Below, piece after piece: positions 33,893-45,680 of a DNA stretch of 64,000 bases. Below the pieces are notes generated by a model, which did not search any database, was not told the origin of the DNA, and worked only from the letters and a program-made list of their open reading frames with translations. The first letter of the stretch is position 1. Every line of letters begins with the position of its first letter. Position numbers and translations under genes: made by a program. Source of the DNA: Aselliscus stoliczkanus (Eukaryota; Chordata; Mammalia; Chiroptera; Hipposideridae); NCBI GenBank assembly GCA_033961575.1, contig CM066727.1, positions 86,674,501 through 86,738,500 of the forward strand, read 5' to 3'.

Positions 33893-34327
33893 GTATTAGT
33901 TTCCTAGGCTGCCTTAACAAAGTACTACAAATTCAGTGGTATAAGCAGTACAAATTTATTGTCTCACAGTCCTGGCGACTAGAAGTCCAAGATCAAGGTG
34001 CCAGTTCCTTCTGAGAGTTCTGAGGAAGAATCTGTTCCATGCTTCTTCCCTGGCTTCTGGTAATCTTTGGCATTCCTTGGTGTGTAGATCATCAGCCTGG
34101 TGTCTGCCTTCATCTTCACATGATGTTCTCCTTGTGTGCATGTCTGTCTCTGCATTTCCACTTTTTATAAGGACACCAGTCATATTGAATTAGAGCTCAC
34201 CCTCATGAACTCATTTTAACCTAATAACTTCCTTAAAGACCTTATCTCCAAATAAGTTCTTATTCTGAGGTACTAGAGGTTAGAACTTCAACATATGAAT
34301 TTTGGGATAGATAATTCAACCCATAAC
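33893..34327 (-). mobile_element. MLT1/MST-type MaLR LTR, antisense
   Basis: On the minus strand it begins 'gttatgggttgaattatcta' and includes 'aaaattcatatgttgaagtt', 'ggtctttaaggaagttatta', 'tgactggtgtccttataa' and the 3' end that appears on the plus strand as 'tattagtttcctaggctgcc'. It is almost complete. No internal region is attached. Confidence 0.9.
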
Positions 34328-34334
34328 ATTCAGG

Positions 34335-34890
34335 AACCTAAATGTCATTCCTGAAACCTCCCTCTCCCACCCCTCTTCACATCCAATCCATCAGAATGTT
34401 CTGCCAGTTCCACCTTAAATACACATTGGATCTGACTATTTTTTTTAATCCTTACCTCAACAGTATCTTTCTTTCTCCTGGACTATGATAGTCACTTTCT
34501 CATTGATTCTCTGCTTCTATTCTAGTTTTTCCTAATCAATTTTCCATATACCAGCCAGAGATCTTCCAAAAGTGCATATTTGATTATATCTCTCCTCTTC
34601 TTACAACATTCACTGACTTCCCATTGCCTAAAGATGAACTGAAAACTCCTTCTTGTGGTTTATACACAATTTGGCTCCAGTCTTGTTCCTCCTATTTTAT
34701 TCTCCCAGGGCTCTTTTTGAGCTGGGGCCAAACACGACCTTTTTTCAGTTCCTTGATTGCACCATGCTCTTGCCTCTAGGCTTTGAACATGCTGTTCCCA
34801 GTCTGGAACACTCCCAACCACAACTCCCCAGATACTGACTCATCCTTTAGGCCTCAGCTTTAGTGTTGACTAACTTGAGGGAGGCTAATC
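34335..34890 (+). repeat. L2 LINE 3' region
   Basis: 'tctctcctcttcttacaac', 'cttcccattgcctaaagatg', 'ggctttgaacatgctgttcc', 'cagtctggaacactccc' and 'ctcatcctttaggcctcagc' are sense-strand L2 phrases. It is bordered by MaLR LTR sequence on both sides. Confidence 0.8.
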
Positions 34891-34892
34891 CT

Positions 34893-35012
34893 CTGCAGTA
34901 GGCTGAATGGTGGGCCTCAAAAAGACATGTCCACATCTTAATCCCTGAAATTTGTGATGATTACTTTGTTTGGAAGAAAGGTCTTTGTAGATACCATTAA
35001 ATTAAAGTTCAT
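34893..35012 (+). mobile_element. MLT1 LTR 5' fragment
   Basis: 'tgcagtaggctgaatggtgg', 'gacatgtccacatcttaat' and 'aaggtctttgtagataccat' are the first quarter of an MLT1 LTR, close in sequence to the 5' end of the copy at 19047. The remainder is missing. Confidence 0.85.
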
Positions 35013-35684
35013 GGCTAATCCCTACTGCCCAGTCTAATGCCTGTGGCATATTATAGGTGTTAATATTTAATGTTAATAATATTAATAATAATACTGTTTC
35101 TTGACTAAATGAATGAATCAAACAGTCTTCAATCTAGGCATTATGCAAATGGTACAGATTTGAAAGAAATCAGATGTTTACCACCTATGAATACTCTATA
35201 CTGCTGAGCTTTTTAGTATTTTAAGAAATCTGCAGACACTGTCACAAAATGCTCACATGTGACAGGACACTTTAAAAGCCCTCAAAATGACACCACTCCT
35301 GCAAAATGAAAGTAAATAAAATCTAGCCTGGTTTTCCAAGTATTTCAAGGGATTTTTTAGCAAAACAATTGTTGAAATTTTTTTAATAGAATGCCACATT
35401 AGTTATTTAAAGTTGTTTTTAAAGGAGTGACATGGTCTTTAACCTAGACTATTCTATAATATAATGAGAGAAGAGGAGAACCATAGTTTTCTTCTTATAA
35501 GCAAAAAACCAGAAATATATGGGAAGGTATGTGTTATCAGAGACTAAAAGAAAACAAACAACAACAAGAAAGAATAACAATAGCAAATTTTGAAGTTCCA
35601 AGTTCCATGTCTGTTTACATCCAATTCTTAGAGAGCTAACTGTCATAATCGTCGGTACTTCCTTGTATGTCAAACATTTTTTTT
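35013..35684. other. Unassigned AT-rich sequence
   Basis: A MIR/L2-like phrase occurs near 35025-35060 ('cccagtctaatgcctgtggc'); otherwise nothing is recognised. Confidence 0.45.
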
Positions 35685-36145
35685 TTTTTAAGAAACCCCT
35701 CCTTCCCTAAATCCTGTTGAGCAACAAATCTCATGACCCAAACTCTTTTGCCATGGGATGGGGCTGACCCAAGTATCCCTATTCCTGGATATAATGATTT
35801 GTTCGATGGTGAGCATGCATCTCAAGTTAAGATCAATCAAATTTATTTTCAGGGATTGCTATAGATATCACAAGAGGTGAATTTTACTATAATATTTCCA
35901 TTTTCTTCTGCAATTGCAGGTTTCAATGGTGATGTAGTCCAAGTTTCTTATGGCCATCACAGCCAGCCTGCCTAAAAAGGAAGCCAGCAAAGAGGAAATT
36001 AAAGGCAAGAAGTGGAAAGAGGGAGGCAGAATCTTACTGAATTTGTTTCAGCCCCCGGAACTGGGAGTGCCTGTGACTCAGTCTACGCTTGCACTCTCCT
36101 TATCTTTAGATTGTGATACAAGCTATGAAGGAATCTGGGTGATGT
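35685..36145 (+). repeat. Old interspersed repeat, family not assigned
   Basis: 'ctcatgacccaaactctttt', 'gccatgggatggggctgac' and 'gcctaaaaaggaagccagca' are familiar from a mammalian interspersed repeat, but I cannot name it. Orientation is arbitrary. A 65-codon frame at 35950-36147 lies in it and shows no domain. Confidence 0.45.
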
Positions 36146-36394
36146 GACAGAGGAGGGATGGAAGGGGAATGTAACAGAGATGGCTAGATGTTCTTTAAAA
36201 ACTAATGCTTGCACTTCCAAGGTGTAAGGTTGTCACCAGACAGTGACTGTCTACTACAGACTACTTTTCCCAGCATATAGAATGAGGGTGGGAATGCAGT
36301 GTGTCACTTTATTTATCTATTTTCTATGAATAGACTTAATTTTATTAAACTTTTTGAGATTCCATGTGAATCATTTTGCTAATCTTGACTGCAA

Positions 36395-36450
36395 TCCCTC
36401 CCAGTTTTATTGAGATATAATTAACATATACCATTGTATAAGTTTAATGA
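36395..36450 (-). mobile_element. L1 3' end scrap, antisense
   Basis: 'gttttattgagatataatta' and 'acatataccattgtataagt' are the antisense L1M 3' terminus. Very short. Confidence 0.75.
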
Positions 36451-36642
36451 AACATGTTCCTTTAGAACCAAGGCAGATAAGAACTGGGTGTGTTTTGTCT
36501 CCCTTCTCTTGCCCTCTTTTGTTGTCTGGATTCAGAGGACTCCAATGGTTTCAAGAGCATTTTTAATTTAAAATCAATAGAAAAGGGACTCGATTCCTGA
36601 AAATTAATCTTAAATGAAAAGGAATTTAAGACTGAACTAGTA

Positions 36643-36801
36643 AGAAAGAGGCATTTTTATTTCTTTATTTTTTTATTTTTCTTTTTTTTGAGGGTAGTGT
36701 CACTGGCCCTCATATGTGGGACCCGAACTGGGGCCGCTGGCCTCCCAAGCCAGCGCTTAACCACCGCGCCACTCGGCAGGCCCCAGAAACAGGCATTTTT
36801 A
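36643..36801 (-). mobile_element. tRNA-derived SINE with 17-bp TSD
   Basis: The antisense insert (36660-36784) lies between agaaagaggcattttta (36643-36659) and agaaacaggcattttta (36785-36801), which differ at one position. On the minus strand it reads a GGCC-type start, a 'gtggcgcggtggttaagcgc' A-box region, a GCTGG..CCAGC stem with a 1-nt asymmetry and the B box near 36728, then 'agggccagtgacactaccct' and an A-rich tail. It is a complete short form. Confidence 0.95.
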
Positions 36802-38090
36802 AAAAATAAATCACAATGCTGAAATACCATGCCCTTTTTGAATTAAAAGACATAATCAAATCTGGTCAATGGTGATGACAGTGAAATGTCTTATTAACTG
36901 CCCCTATTAACTGAATATCAAGCATCAAAGCTTTACTTTCCAGATCCGAAAGCTCTGTTCCTCACTGGCAAAACATTTGGTTTTGGTCACTACTCAAGGC
37001 CACAGTTTCATCTCTGCTTCCAGCCCTGCAGCCCTGACTCTATCATCTAGTTGCCATCTTGGAAACCTTGGAACCACGAGCCTGTCACTTATTGTGACAT
37101 TTCAGTCTTGGTTTTGCATTGGAGCCAAACAGCAAAATGGACAGGCAGGCTACTGGAGCTTGTTGGCTTTTCTGTGGGGGGGTTGTTTAAATACTTAGCC
37201 ACATTGTATTGTCAATGAAGCCATCTCTGTTTGGCCTATGCTGTTCTACTGTTTTTATCCTTTCTTCCAAGGATGTGCAAGTTTGACATTTAAGCTTAAA
37301 TGGGACATCGAAGCTATAACTGTATCTAGGAGGGTCAGAGAATATTTGAACTTTCAAGTAAGAATTAACCAGTTATCTACAAAAAAGAAAGGAAATATTT
37401 TGATTGTTTTAGGCCAACAATAATCCTATGGTTTTGATTGGGAAACTTTAGGTTTTAGGAAAGGTTACAAGGCCTATATAAAACTTGAGGATGAGTCCAT
37501 ATACTGCCACAGACTAACCTGTATTGGTACCACCAGACTTATGGAATACTTAAGCTTTAGGAAGAAAATTACAGGTCTCCTGGAGCATGAAGAACTTTTC
37601 TCTCTTATATTGTCTAAGTGATCACCTATTCCAGAAGCATCCTCAGAGGTCATGAATGTTGTATGCTTGAAGAATGACCTTTCTTCTTCATGAGTCAGTT
37701 ATTGCTGACTGGGTTATTAAAAGACAGGTAGACAGTTGGAGCACCACTGCTTGATGCTGATATTCTTCCCCCAGGCTCTTTGGATAAGTGATCATCCATT
37801 TTTATCTGTCTCATCATTGTAGACCAGCCCTAAACTAGTCTGAATTACTACTGGAGTGAGTGAGGAGTGGTAGATGGGACTGGTTTGGAGAACAACAGGT
37901 GGTAAAGAAAAAGGTGTCCTGAAGAAGGGAATGAGAGGGAGGAGTGGATGGAAAACTGAAGGTTAGGAGTGGAAAGGGGAGATTAACCAAAGGACAACCA
38001 GTGGAGATGATTGCATAATATTGTAGGAATGTATATGGAGAGAGACTCTAAGAAGACTGCCTGCATTAAAAAGTATGGCAAAGTACATTT
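36802..38090. other. Unassigned sequence
   Basis: About 1.3 kb with no repeat or exon recognised. Confidence 0.45.
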
Positions 38091-38094
38091 TGAT

Positions 38095-38160
38095 CATGCA
38101 TTCATTCACTAATATGTGTACGAAACATTTACTGAGTTCCTATATGTGCCAAGCTTCAGA
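38095..38160 (-). repeat. L2 LINE 3' end scrap
   Basis: 'gcattcattcactaatatgt' and 'tttactgagttcctatatgt' match the antisense L2 terminus. Confidence 0.6.
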
Positions 38161-38204
38161 TCAGTAGCCACATCTTGTAAAAGAACAGGACTATTTTGCA
38201 TCAG

Positions 38205-38375
38205 TATTTGAAAGTGTCTCATGATGATTTTCCTATTGCTAGCACTAGTTTACATAGTTTGCAAATGAGGAAATGTGAACCACTCAGAGATTAAATGACT
38301 TGCCTAAGGTCACAAAACAAACTATTGGCTACATAGTGATTAGAAGGCAGAAACTTTAAGTTTCAAATATATTGC
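38205..38375 (-). repeat. MIR SINE fragment
   Basis: 'tttgcaaatgaggaaatgtg', 'aaatgacttgcctaaggtca' and 'cagaaactttaagtttcaa' fit an antisense MIR. Confidence 0.82.
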
Positions 38376-38919
38376 TTCCAGCTAGATAATAACTAAGGTT
38401 TAATTTATCTAATATGATTTTAAAAAATAAGTTTCTTTTAAGAGATATAAGACCAGGTTTATAAGCAAGTATAAAGCTTACAATGCTTGTCCTTTACTAG
38501 GGCCATTCCCTTGGGATGTGAAGCTCAAAACATTTAATACTAATTATTCATTTGATCACTTAAAGAAACTTATTTGATGATGTCCTTGGTACAGAAAAGG
38601 TGTTTTGCCTATTTTAATATGCTCTTCCAAATCTGTGCAAGAGTAGTGACACTGTAGCGTGCTGGCTTTCTCAGTAAACATCAGCCATTTGTAGCTGTCA
38701 TCTTATCTCTTAGGCTAAAAGTGCTCATAAAATTGAATTCAAGAGCATTACATACCAGACAATGAAGCTGCAGGAATTCAATCTAATATGAGGATGAAGG
38801 AGATGATAAATCAAGGGATGATAACTTTAAGAGAAACCAAATAATTTGAACTCTAAAGCATAAAAAATGCTCAGTCAGGTTATATTTCACACAAAGCTAA
38901 GTCAATGGGCATATAAAAG
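38376..38919. other. Unassigned AT-rich sequence
   Basis: Nothing recognised; it is the left flank of the L1 insertion. Confidence 0.5.
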
Positions 38920-40043
38920 TGTGAGAAAGTGGCCAACAGGCATATGAAAAAATGTTCAACCTCACTAATCATCAGAGAAATGCAAATAAAAACCACAATG
39001 AGATACCACCTCACTCCAGTCAGAATGTCTATCATCAACAAATCAACAAACAACAAGTGTTGGCGAGGGTGTGGAGAAAAGGGAACGCTGGTGCACTGTT
39101 GGTGGGACTGCAAATTGGTGCAGCCATTATGGAAATCAGTATGGAGGTATCTCAAAACACTGAAAATTGAACTGCCGTATGACCCAGCAATTCCACTCTT
39201 GGGAATCTACCCAGAGGAATCCAAGATGCTAATTCGAAAAAATATATGCACCCCTATGTTTATTGCAGCGCTATTCACAATAGCCAAGACTTGGAAACAA
39301 CCAAAATGCCCATCAGTAGATGACTGGCTTAAGAAACTGTGGTACATTTATACAATGGAGTATTACTCCGCAATAAAGAAGAATGAAATTGTACCATTTG
39401 CAACAATATGGATGGAGCTAGAGACTATTATGTTGAGTGAAATAAGTCAGTCGGAGAAAGACAAATACCAAATGATCTCACTTATATGTGGAATTTGAAA
39501 AACTGAATGAATGAGCATAAGAAACAGAAACAGTCTCATAGATATAGAGGAAAAACACGGTTGCTAGTTGGGAGGGGGGTGGGGATGAGGGAGAAGGGGA
39601 AAGGATTAGATAGCATAAATAGGTAACTACAGTATTGTCACAGGGATATGAAAGACAGTTTGGGGAATATAATGTTGTTAAAATTTTGTGGGGTGTCAGA
39701 TGGTCACATGTTTTGTTAGGGAGACCACTTCATGGATGGAGTAGAGGCTTGATCACGGCACTGTATACCTGAAATTGATGTTGTATAATATTGTATGCCA
39801 ACTGTAATTGAATATATAGACAGTCACGGGATGTGGATTATATGGTGGAAGGGAGTCAAAGGAATTGTAATAGATAGTATGATATGGGATGGAAGAGTGG
39901 GAGGGGAGAATTGGGGGAGAGGGGTTGTCACTTTGAGGGGTAAAAAGTATAACTAGTGCACTTTGTTGTACACCTGAAGCTAATTAAAAATATATATAAA
40001 TAAAAATAAATAAATAAATAAGTTAAAAAAAAATGTGAGAAAG
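38920..40043 (+). mobile_element. Relatively young L1 3' insertion with TSD
   Basis: A 10-bp direct repeat tgtgagaaag (38920-38929 and 40034-40043) frames a 1.1-kb 5'-truncated L1. It contains the ORF2 C-terminus (to 39498), a 3'UTR with G-rich stretches (39569-39605), 'gtcactttgaggggtaaaaa', 'tgtacacctgaagctaatt' and a tail made of ATAA/TAAA units. The preserved reading frame and clean duplication mark it as younger than the L1s at 4.4-9.7 and 45.7-49.8 kb. The 100-bp insertion at 14997-15121 shares its 3' end. Confidence 0.95.
38929..39498 (+). pseudogene. L1 ORF2 C-terminal fragment, frame intact
   Basis: About 190 codons are open to the natural stop after SLICGI. This is the C-terminal segment of the L1 endonuclease/reverse-transcriptase protein, downstream of the RT domain. 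It contains the C-rich motif region ([18 protein letters not shown], about residues 45-62) and the conserved [17 protein letters not shown] and [20 protein letters not shown] blocks. The open frame simply runs in from the truncation point, so no true start exists. Endonuclease and RT domains are absent, hence no retrotransposition activity can be expected. The frame probably stays open because the insertion is recent. Confidence 0.93.
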
Positions 40044-43000
40044 GATTGAGCAAAATGGTCAACTGTTGCAAATTTTCTGAGATCTCCACCAATTGCAGCC
40101 TGTTGTTGGTCACTGGATAAAGAATTTGAATCCTCTCTGCCTTTGAATCTTCTCTGCCGTTATCTTGCCTGTTCTTAACTTCAAGGATTACAGCCATTTA
40201 GTCCTGTTTACCGAACAGTGATGAAACTGATCTTTCTTGGTTGCTGTTCAGTGGACCAATAGCACTTCCCTTGATTTATACATCCTCTGAGAGGGACTCA
40301 ACCTGACATCCTGTTTGTTATCACAAACAACTATAAATTGTAAATTAGGTGACAACCATCCTCTTCTATTTAAAGGACATCCTCCTTTTCTTTTTCTTCT
40401 TCTTCTTTTTTTAAAACTCCTTTTCTCTGCCTATTGTCCTGGTTTTACAATCTTTTGAAGTAACCATTTAAAGTGTGAGGGTTTTTCTCTGTAAATATGT
40501 CAGGCCTCAGTATTGACTAATGTCTGCTGTGTGACAACCTTGAGGCCTCATGTCAAATGCCATATTTTCTCCTGGACCAGAACATAGCTAAGAGCAGATT
40601 TTAGTTAGCTGTTAGAAATTTTCTCAACCATTCTGTTAATTTTGACTGTAATTTGCAAGAGCTCAAAGTTGTCTATTCTTTATTTTGGAAGTACATTCAA
40701 TTGTTAAAGGACTATGCACATCTCTTAGGGAGTCCATAAGCCCTTGCAATTTTAAGCATCACTTTCTCTCTGCTTTTTTTCAGAGACAAAGGTCCATTGC
40801 TTCTAATAAATTCTAAAAAAAGCCTGGGGCCCCATTGTAGCATAGCACACCTGCTTAATTTTGCATTTTGGACTCTCTTTAGGCAAGTTTGATCACCATA
40901 TATTATTTAACAATGTGATTGAAATGTGAGTGCCAGCCCAGTCTTAATGTCTGCTTGTATCTGATTGCTTTTAGATAAATATAACCAACATAAAAATTTC
41001 CTATGCTGATGGAAAGAAGAGGTATAAATAATACAAATATAGGTGACTAAAAAGGTTATATTGGCTCTGGAATGCCATCAGAAATTCACATTCACTGACA
41101 CACAATCATAAACTCGTATTGTTTCCTATTGCATTCAGCACAATTCCATCTTTCTTGAACATATCTTTGAAAGTCTGCCCTGTCTGGTAGTTGAAGGAGT
41201 AGGCTTTGTTCCATTATGAATAATCCACATAACAGATAATGTTTTCATGGTTAATTAAAAATTACTTAATTCTTTTCCTTGGTGCAATGAAAACCTCAGT
41301 CATGTCTGGGAATCCATAAGCTCTGCTGTGGAAAAAATAACCTTGGCATGCATCAGAAAGGCCTAGAAAGAGAGCATTTGGTGAAGTGGCCTTTCTGCCC
41401 ATGAAGTGCTGTGAGAAGGTATATATCTGACCATGACAATCTTTTTTGTCAATAAGACTATTAAATGTCTGCTTTTTTACATGAGTCAGTCTTCTGCTGG
41501 AGTTCAAGAGAGAAGTGGATGGGAAAAGTATTCTTATTATAGACAAAATAATTGAGACATTTTAAAGTAATAACTTATCTTTATCATTTCCCTTGAACCA
41601 TTCAGTTTTCTTTAATCATAACTTGTTCCTATATTTTCCTGCTCAGTTCCATTTTATTTTGTTTCCCAGCAACTCCCTTTGTAGCATACAATCCCCCGAC
41701 ACTTATTCTTCTCATCTCAGTAAATGTGTGATCTGGGTAAAGATTGTACAATGGAGCTCAAAACTGGAAGAGAAAGAAAGCAGGTGCTTTCTAAAGCGTA
41801 TCAATCAAGTCATGTCAATATGTGACCAGACAGTTAAGGAAGGCATGCAGGCCTTGTAAAGAAAATGTGTCTATACTTTCAAAGTTTGTTTTGGCTGTTT
41901 TGATGTGTTTTGTCAGTATAGACTCTTGACTATATTGAAACTAAAAGAACAGGGATTTTTTTCACACTCTGTCACAAATAGTTACAGTGTTTCCTATCAG
42001 GGGAGGAATAGCAATAGGAAACCAGCTCCCAAAGGGAGGGAAGCCAGTAGAACCACCGTGGTGGCATGTGGACAGGAACAGGAAGCGGGAAGTCCAGTGC
42101 AGGCTCTGTGTACCCTTTCCCCAACTCATTAAAAATTGTATATATCATGTATTGTTATTGGAGGCTTTCCTCTTAACAGGACCAGATATCATGAGGGTAT
42201 TTGGCAGTGTCCTCTTGCATTTCGGCATTCAATGTGCTCCACTTCCACTGTTCACCCAGCCCCAGCATAATTTTGGGGAGTGGGTAAAGATGGGGTTGCC
42301 CCTTTCTCTATTTTTTCTTTATCCAGTCCCCTTTCCTCCCTTAATACCTTTGAATTTATTTCCCACTTATACTTATCCGTGATTTTCCTTCTAGAATAGT
42401 TACCTAGTGTTGCCAATTTCTAACCATTAAGGGAGTTCCTCAGTGAAAATAATGTTCTTTTCAGCTTTTCCCATTGGCAATGTAGTACTCAGATTTTTAA
42501 TTCCTGCTATTTCCTTATCCTGCATCCTTTTGCTTTCTAGCTTCCACAATTTGATTGCCATTTTTCTTTCTCTCCTGCTCTTTTTCCTCGTGGGCAAAAG
42601 GTTTAAAAAATTTTTTCTTTTACTTCAATTATAGTGGGGTTTCAGGGGAGTGAGTAGTTAGTCAGCCTACTATATTTTTTCATAAGTCGTCTCATGATAT
42701 CTAAAGTTTTATCAGGATAAAGGGCACAAAAGCAGGGTTGTCATGTATAGTTGTATAATTTACATAGTACACTACTCTAAGGGAAACATTCACTTCATAA
42801 GTGTTGCACATTTCTGCATATATTTTGACAAATTTCTGGCAAATGACACTAAAGTGTCTTGTTCTGCAAAACTAAGTATGAAATAGCAATTGTTTAAGAG
42901 ATAGAAGCAAAGTTTCTTCACAAAGTAATAACTTTCTCCAATATTATACAATATGTACTCACAGCAGTTTTGAACAAAGAGTTTGAACTGAGACTTTTGA

Positions 43001-44340
43001 TTTCAAAGATGTTTCTGTTTCTTATAGTTTAAGTTGGGCTAGACTGACTTCCAAAAATGAAATAAGCAGAGTCTCATAATGTCAAGCAATTAGGGAGTTT
43101 CAATAGGTAGCCTCTGAGTAGTCTAATCAAGATTGTTAGAATGTCTACTCTGAAGTAAGAACCAGACTTTTCTTAGCATGTGGTGAAATAAGATCCTATT
43201 AATTGGTAATAGTTGCACACAGCTATAAATATAATTAAAATTCTCTTTAAAAATAAAACTATCAGCAGATTTCTGATACAAAATCATTTGGCTAACAGAT
43301 TCTGACACAACTTCTCTTAACATTCCACTAAAATAACCATAAAGACAGCAAAAAGAATGACCATTTATAAAAAAACTAAAACTAATCTTTGACATATTGC
43401 CAGAACTTGGAAGAAATTCCACCAATTATAAAATATATGGGGTGGAAATACAATTCAAAATTGTTGACCTCAGTGTGCTTTTCCACCTGAAATAAAACTA
43501 AACTGACTGTTTTAGATGAGGTAGGGAGATTTGTGATGCCTGTCTCAGTGTTATACCCTGGCTCAGAGATCTAAGATCAATACCAAGACAGAAACAGAGC
43601 GACTGCCATGCAGTTGTATGGATACTTCTTTTTGGTTCACAGGTTGATCTCTTCACACACCCATTACTCCATCAGTCATTTCTTTTCTTCATTTATTTGG
43701 CATTTTTAACATCTAGGAAAACATGTAGCAGGAAATATGTATGGAAGGAGATAAGAAGAAAAGGAGGGAGAAGGCCTGATAGTACCTTCTGGGAATTTAA
43801 ATCCCAACAAATAAATAAGTAAAGGTGAGAGCAGATACAGGAAGGGCATGTTGGAATGAATTTATCAGGACAAGGAACGGGCATTGATTGGGTGTAGGAA
43901 AACGTCTAAGTCCATAAAATTGTACTAGGGGAATATGAGCCAGTCACTGGGAATTATCTGGTAATTCATGACCAGCGCTGACTAGTAACTGTGTACCTCA
44001 ATTTCCTTTCCAATTATAAATCATTTCTGATTGTAAATAAACAACACACAGGGCCACAGGCAAGTCACAAACTTTATCTGCTGGCAAACACTAACTCTAA
44101 ATCAATCATTTTTTCTTCTAAAATAAGTAAATAAATTGGAAAAACCACAACAGTACAAAGAGTACACAAGAAAATACTATAGAACAATGAAATGGAGACA
44201 AGGTTAAATCTCCCAAAACACCTCAAAATGATTTACTGGATGTTTGATAAAGATGGTATTATTATTTTAAGTTTCACACACACTTAAAATAACAAGAAAG
44301 AAAAAAAAATTAAAAAAAAAATTGAAATACACGATTGCTG
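40044..44340. other. 4.3-kb block with no recognised repeat
   Basis: The longest stretch in the window with no repeat I can name. No exon, promoter or RNA gene can be supported; short open frames (up to 131 codons at 41987-42382) show no domain. Pyrimidine-rich runs occur near 40384-40412. The block may be single-copy DNA, or hold repeats too diverged to read by eye. Confidence 0.45.
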
Positions 44341-44343
44341 CCA

Positions 44344-44355
44344 CCCCCCCCCCCC
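44344..44355 (+). repeat. (C)12 homopolymer
   Basis: A dozen consecutive C residues, next to A-rich runs at 44299-44325; a prominent mononucleotide tract. Confidence 0.9.
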
Positions 44356-44737
44356 AAAATGCACATCTCTGTGGACTAGAAATTAGAAGGCAGGCAGGGG
44401 TTTTTTAAAGCTCTCATACAAAGCTCCTACGGTATTAATATATTTATGATATTGGTGTCAGCAGCCCAGAGCCAGCCCACTGCAAAACACAGGTATAGTG
44501 GGGCACCCCAACTCTCAAAGGAAGTGGAAAATGCAACTGTTGCCTAGAGTGTTGGATTGCATAAACTTACTTACATGAGATGCAAAGAGGGAGCAAAGAT
44601 AATGGCATAACCAGGACCTGGGCCAGCTGCTACAGGCTCTGGGGTTGCATCTAGGAAGTACCCCACTCCCATAACAGAAAGGAATCCAAGCACCAGTCCA
44701 AAACCTGGTTCTGGCTATATAGCCAGATGTGGAGGGG

Positions 44738-44740
<3 letters not shown>

Positions 44741-44773
<33 letters not shown>
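44741..44773 (+). repeat. (TG)n microsatellite with nearby (GA)n
   Basis: About 16 TG units, followed by degenerate TG and a short (GA) run at 44796-44812. Confidence 0.95.
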
Positions 44774-44776
<3 letters not shown>

Positions 44777-44949
44777 TATGTGACTGTGTGTGTTAGTGAG
44801 AGAGAGAGAGAGAAATGAGATAAATAACTATTAAGAAATATGAACAATAAAAACAACAACTAGAGAATAAACTCCTGCAGAAATGCAAATAACAGAGCAA
44901 TGTGAAAATGACATATTATAAAGTCCTTATAAACTATGTCTAAGAATGT

Positions 44950-45140
44950 GTAGTTCATAATAAGGACTCTGGAATAAAATCCTTCAAAACCTAGCTCTAT
45001 GTCTTATTGGCTGCATGACATTGGGCAGGTCACTTGGTTTCCTTATCTGTATAGTGGGTAGTAAAATCATACCTATTTCACTGAATTATTGAGATGATTA
45101 AAGTAATTACAACAGTACCTAGCACATATCAAACTAAAAT
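44950..45140 (+). repeat. MIR SINE fragment
   Basis: 'aaaacctagctctatgtctt', 'gggcaggtcacttggtttcc', 'ttatctgtatagtgggtag' and 'cagtacctagcacatatca' are sense MIR landmarks. One of the better preserved copies here. Confidence 0.9.
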
Positions 45141-45318
45141 GCAATGATAGAATTCAAATCTTCATTTGAAAAGGCAAAAAATCAGAATCAGTAATATAGG
45201 AAATCTAATCAATGACAGAGAGGATGAACTTGAAAAGTTCTCCCAAAGTTTCTAGGAAAATGGAAAGAGATAAAAAATAATGATATAAAATAAAATAAAT
45301 TTAGAGGACATAGAAGAA

Positions 45319-45354
45319 CATTCTGACATTTAATATAAGCATTCTGACATTTAA
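45319..45354. repeat. 15-bp direct repeat with 21-bp period
   Basis: cattctgacatttaa occurs at 45319-45333 and 45340-45354, a short tandem duplication. Confidence 0.9.
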
Positions 45355-45680
45355 ATAAGGACATAAATTATTTGAGTTATTACTGATAACCTTGAATGAA
45401 CAGCCATATATAAATCTGTATGGAAAGATAACTAGCCTTGTTTTCAAGGAATCATGAAACACATCCATTGATGATGATTTGTTTGCACAACAAATCATGT
45501 TGTGCAAAGCCACAGAGTTTTAAGAGACCCATGGGTTTGCCTTCATCAAAACTAAGGAGTCCTAATTATTAACTTTCTAGGCCTCTCAATTCTCCATTCA
45601 ACTAAAAATATTCTGCTTTTTATCTTTCTTACATATTGTGATATCAATTGAGTTTTAATCTTTAAAAAAGTGTTACATTG

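Noticed and set aside
38929..39498. 189-codon frame as a cellular gene
   Set aside because: Its residues are the canonical L1 ORF2 C-terminus, inside an insertion with target-site duplication.
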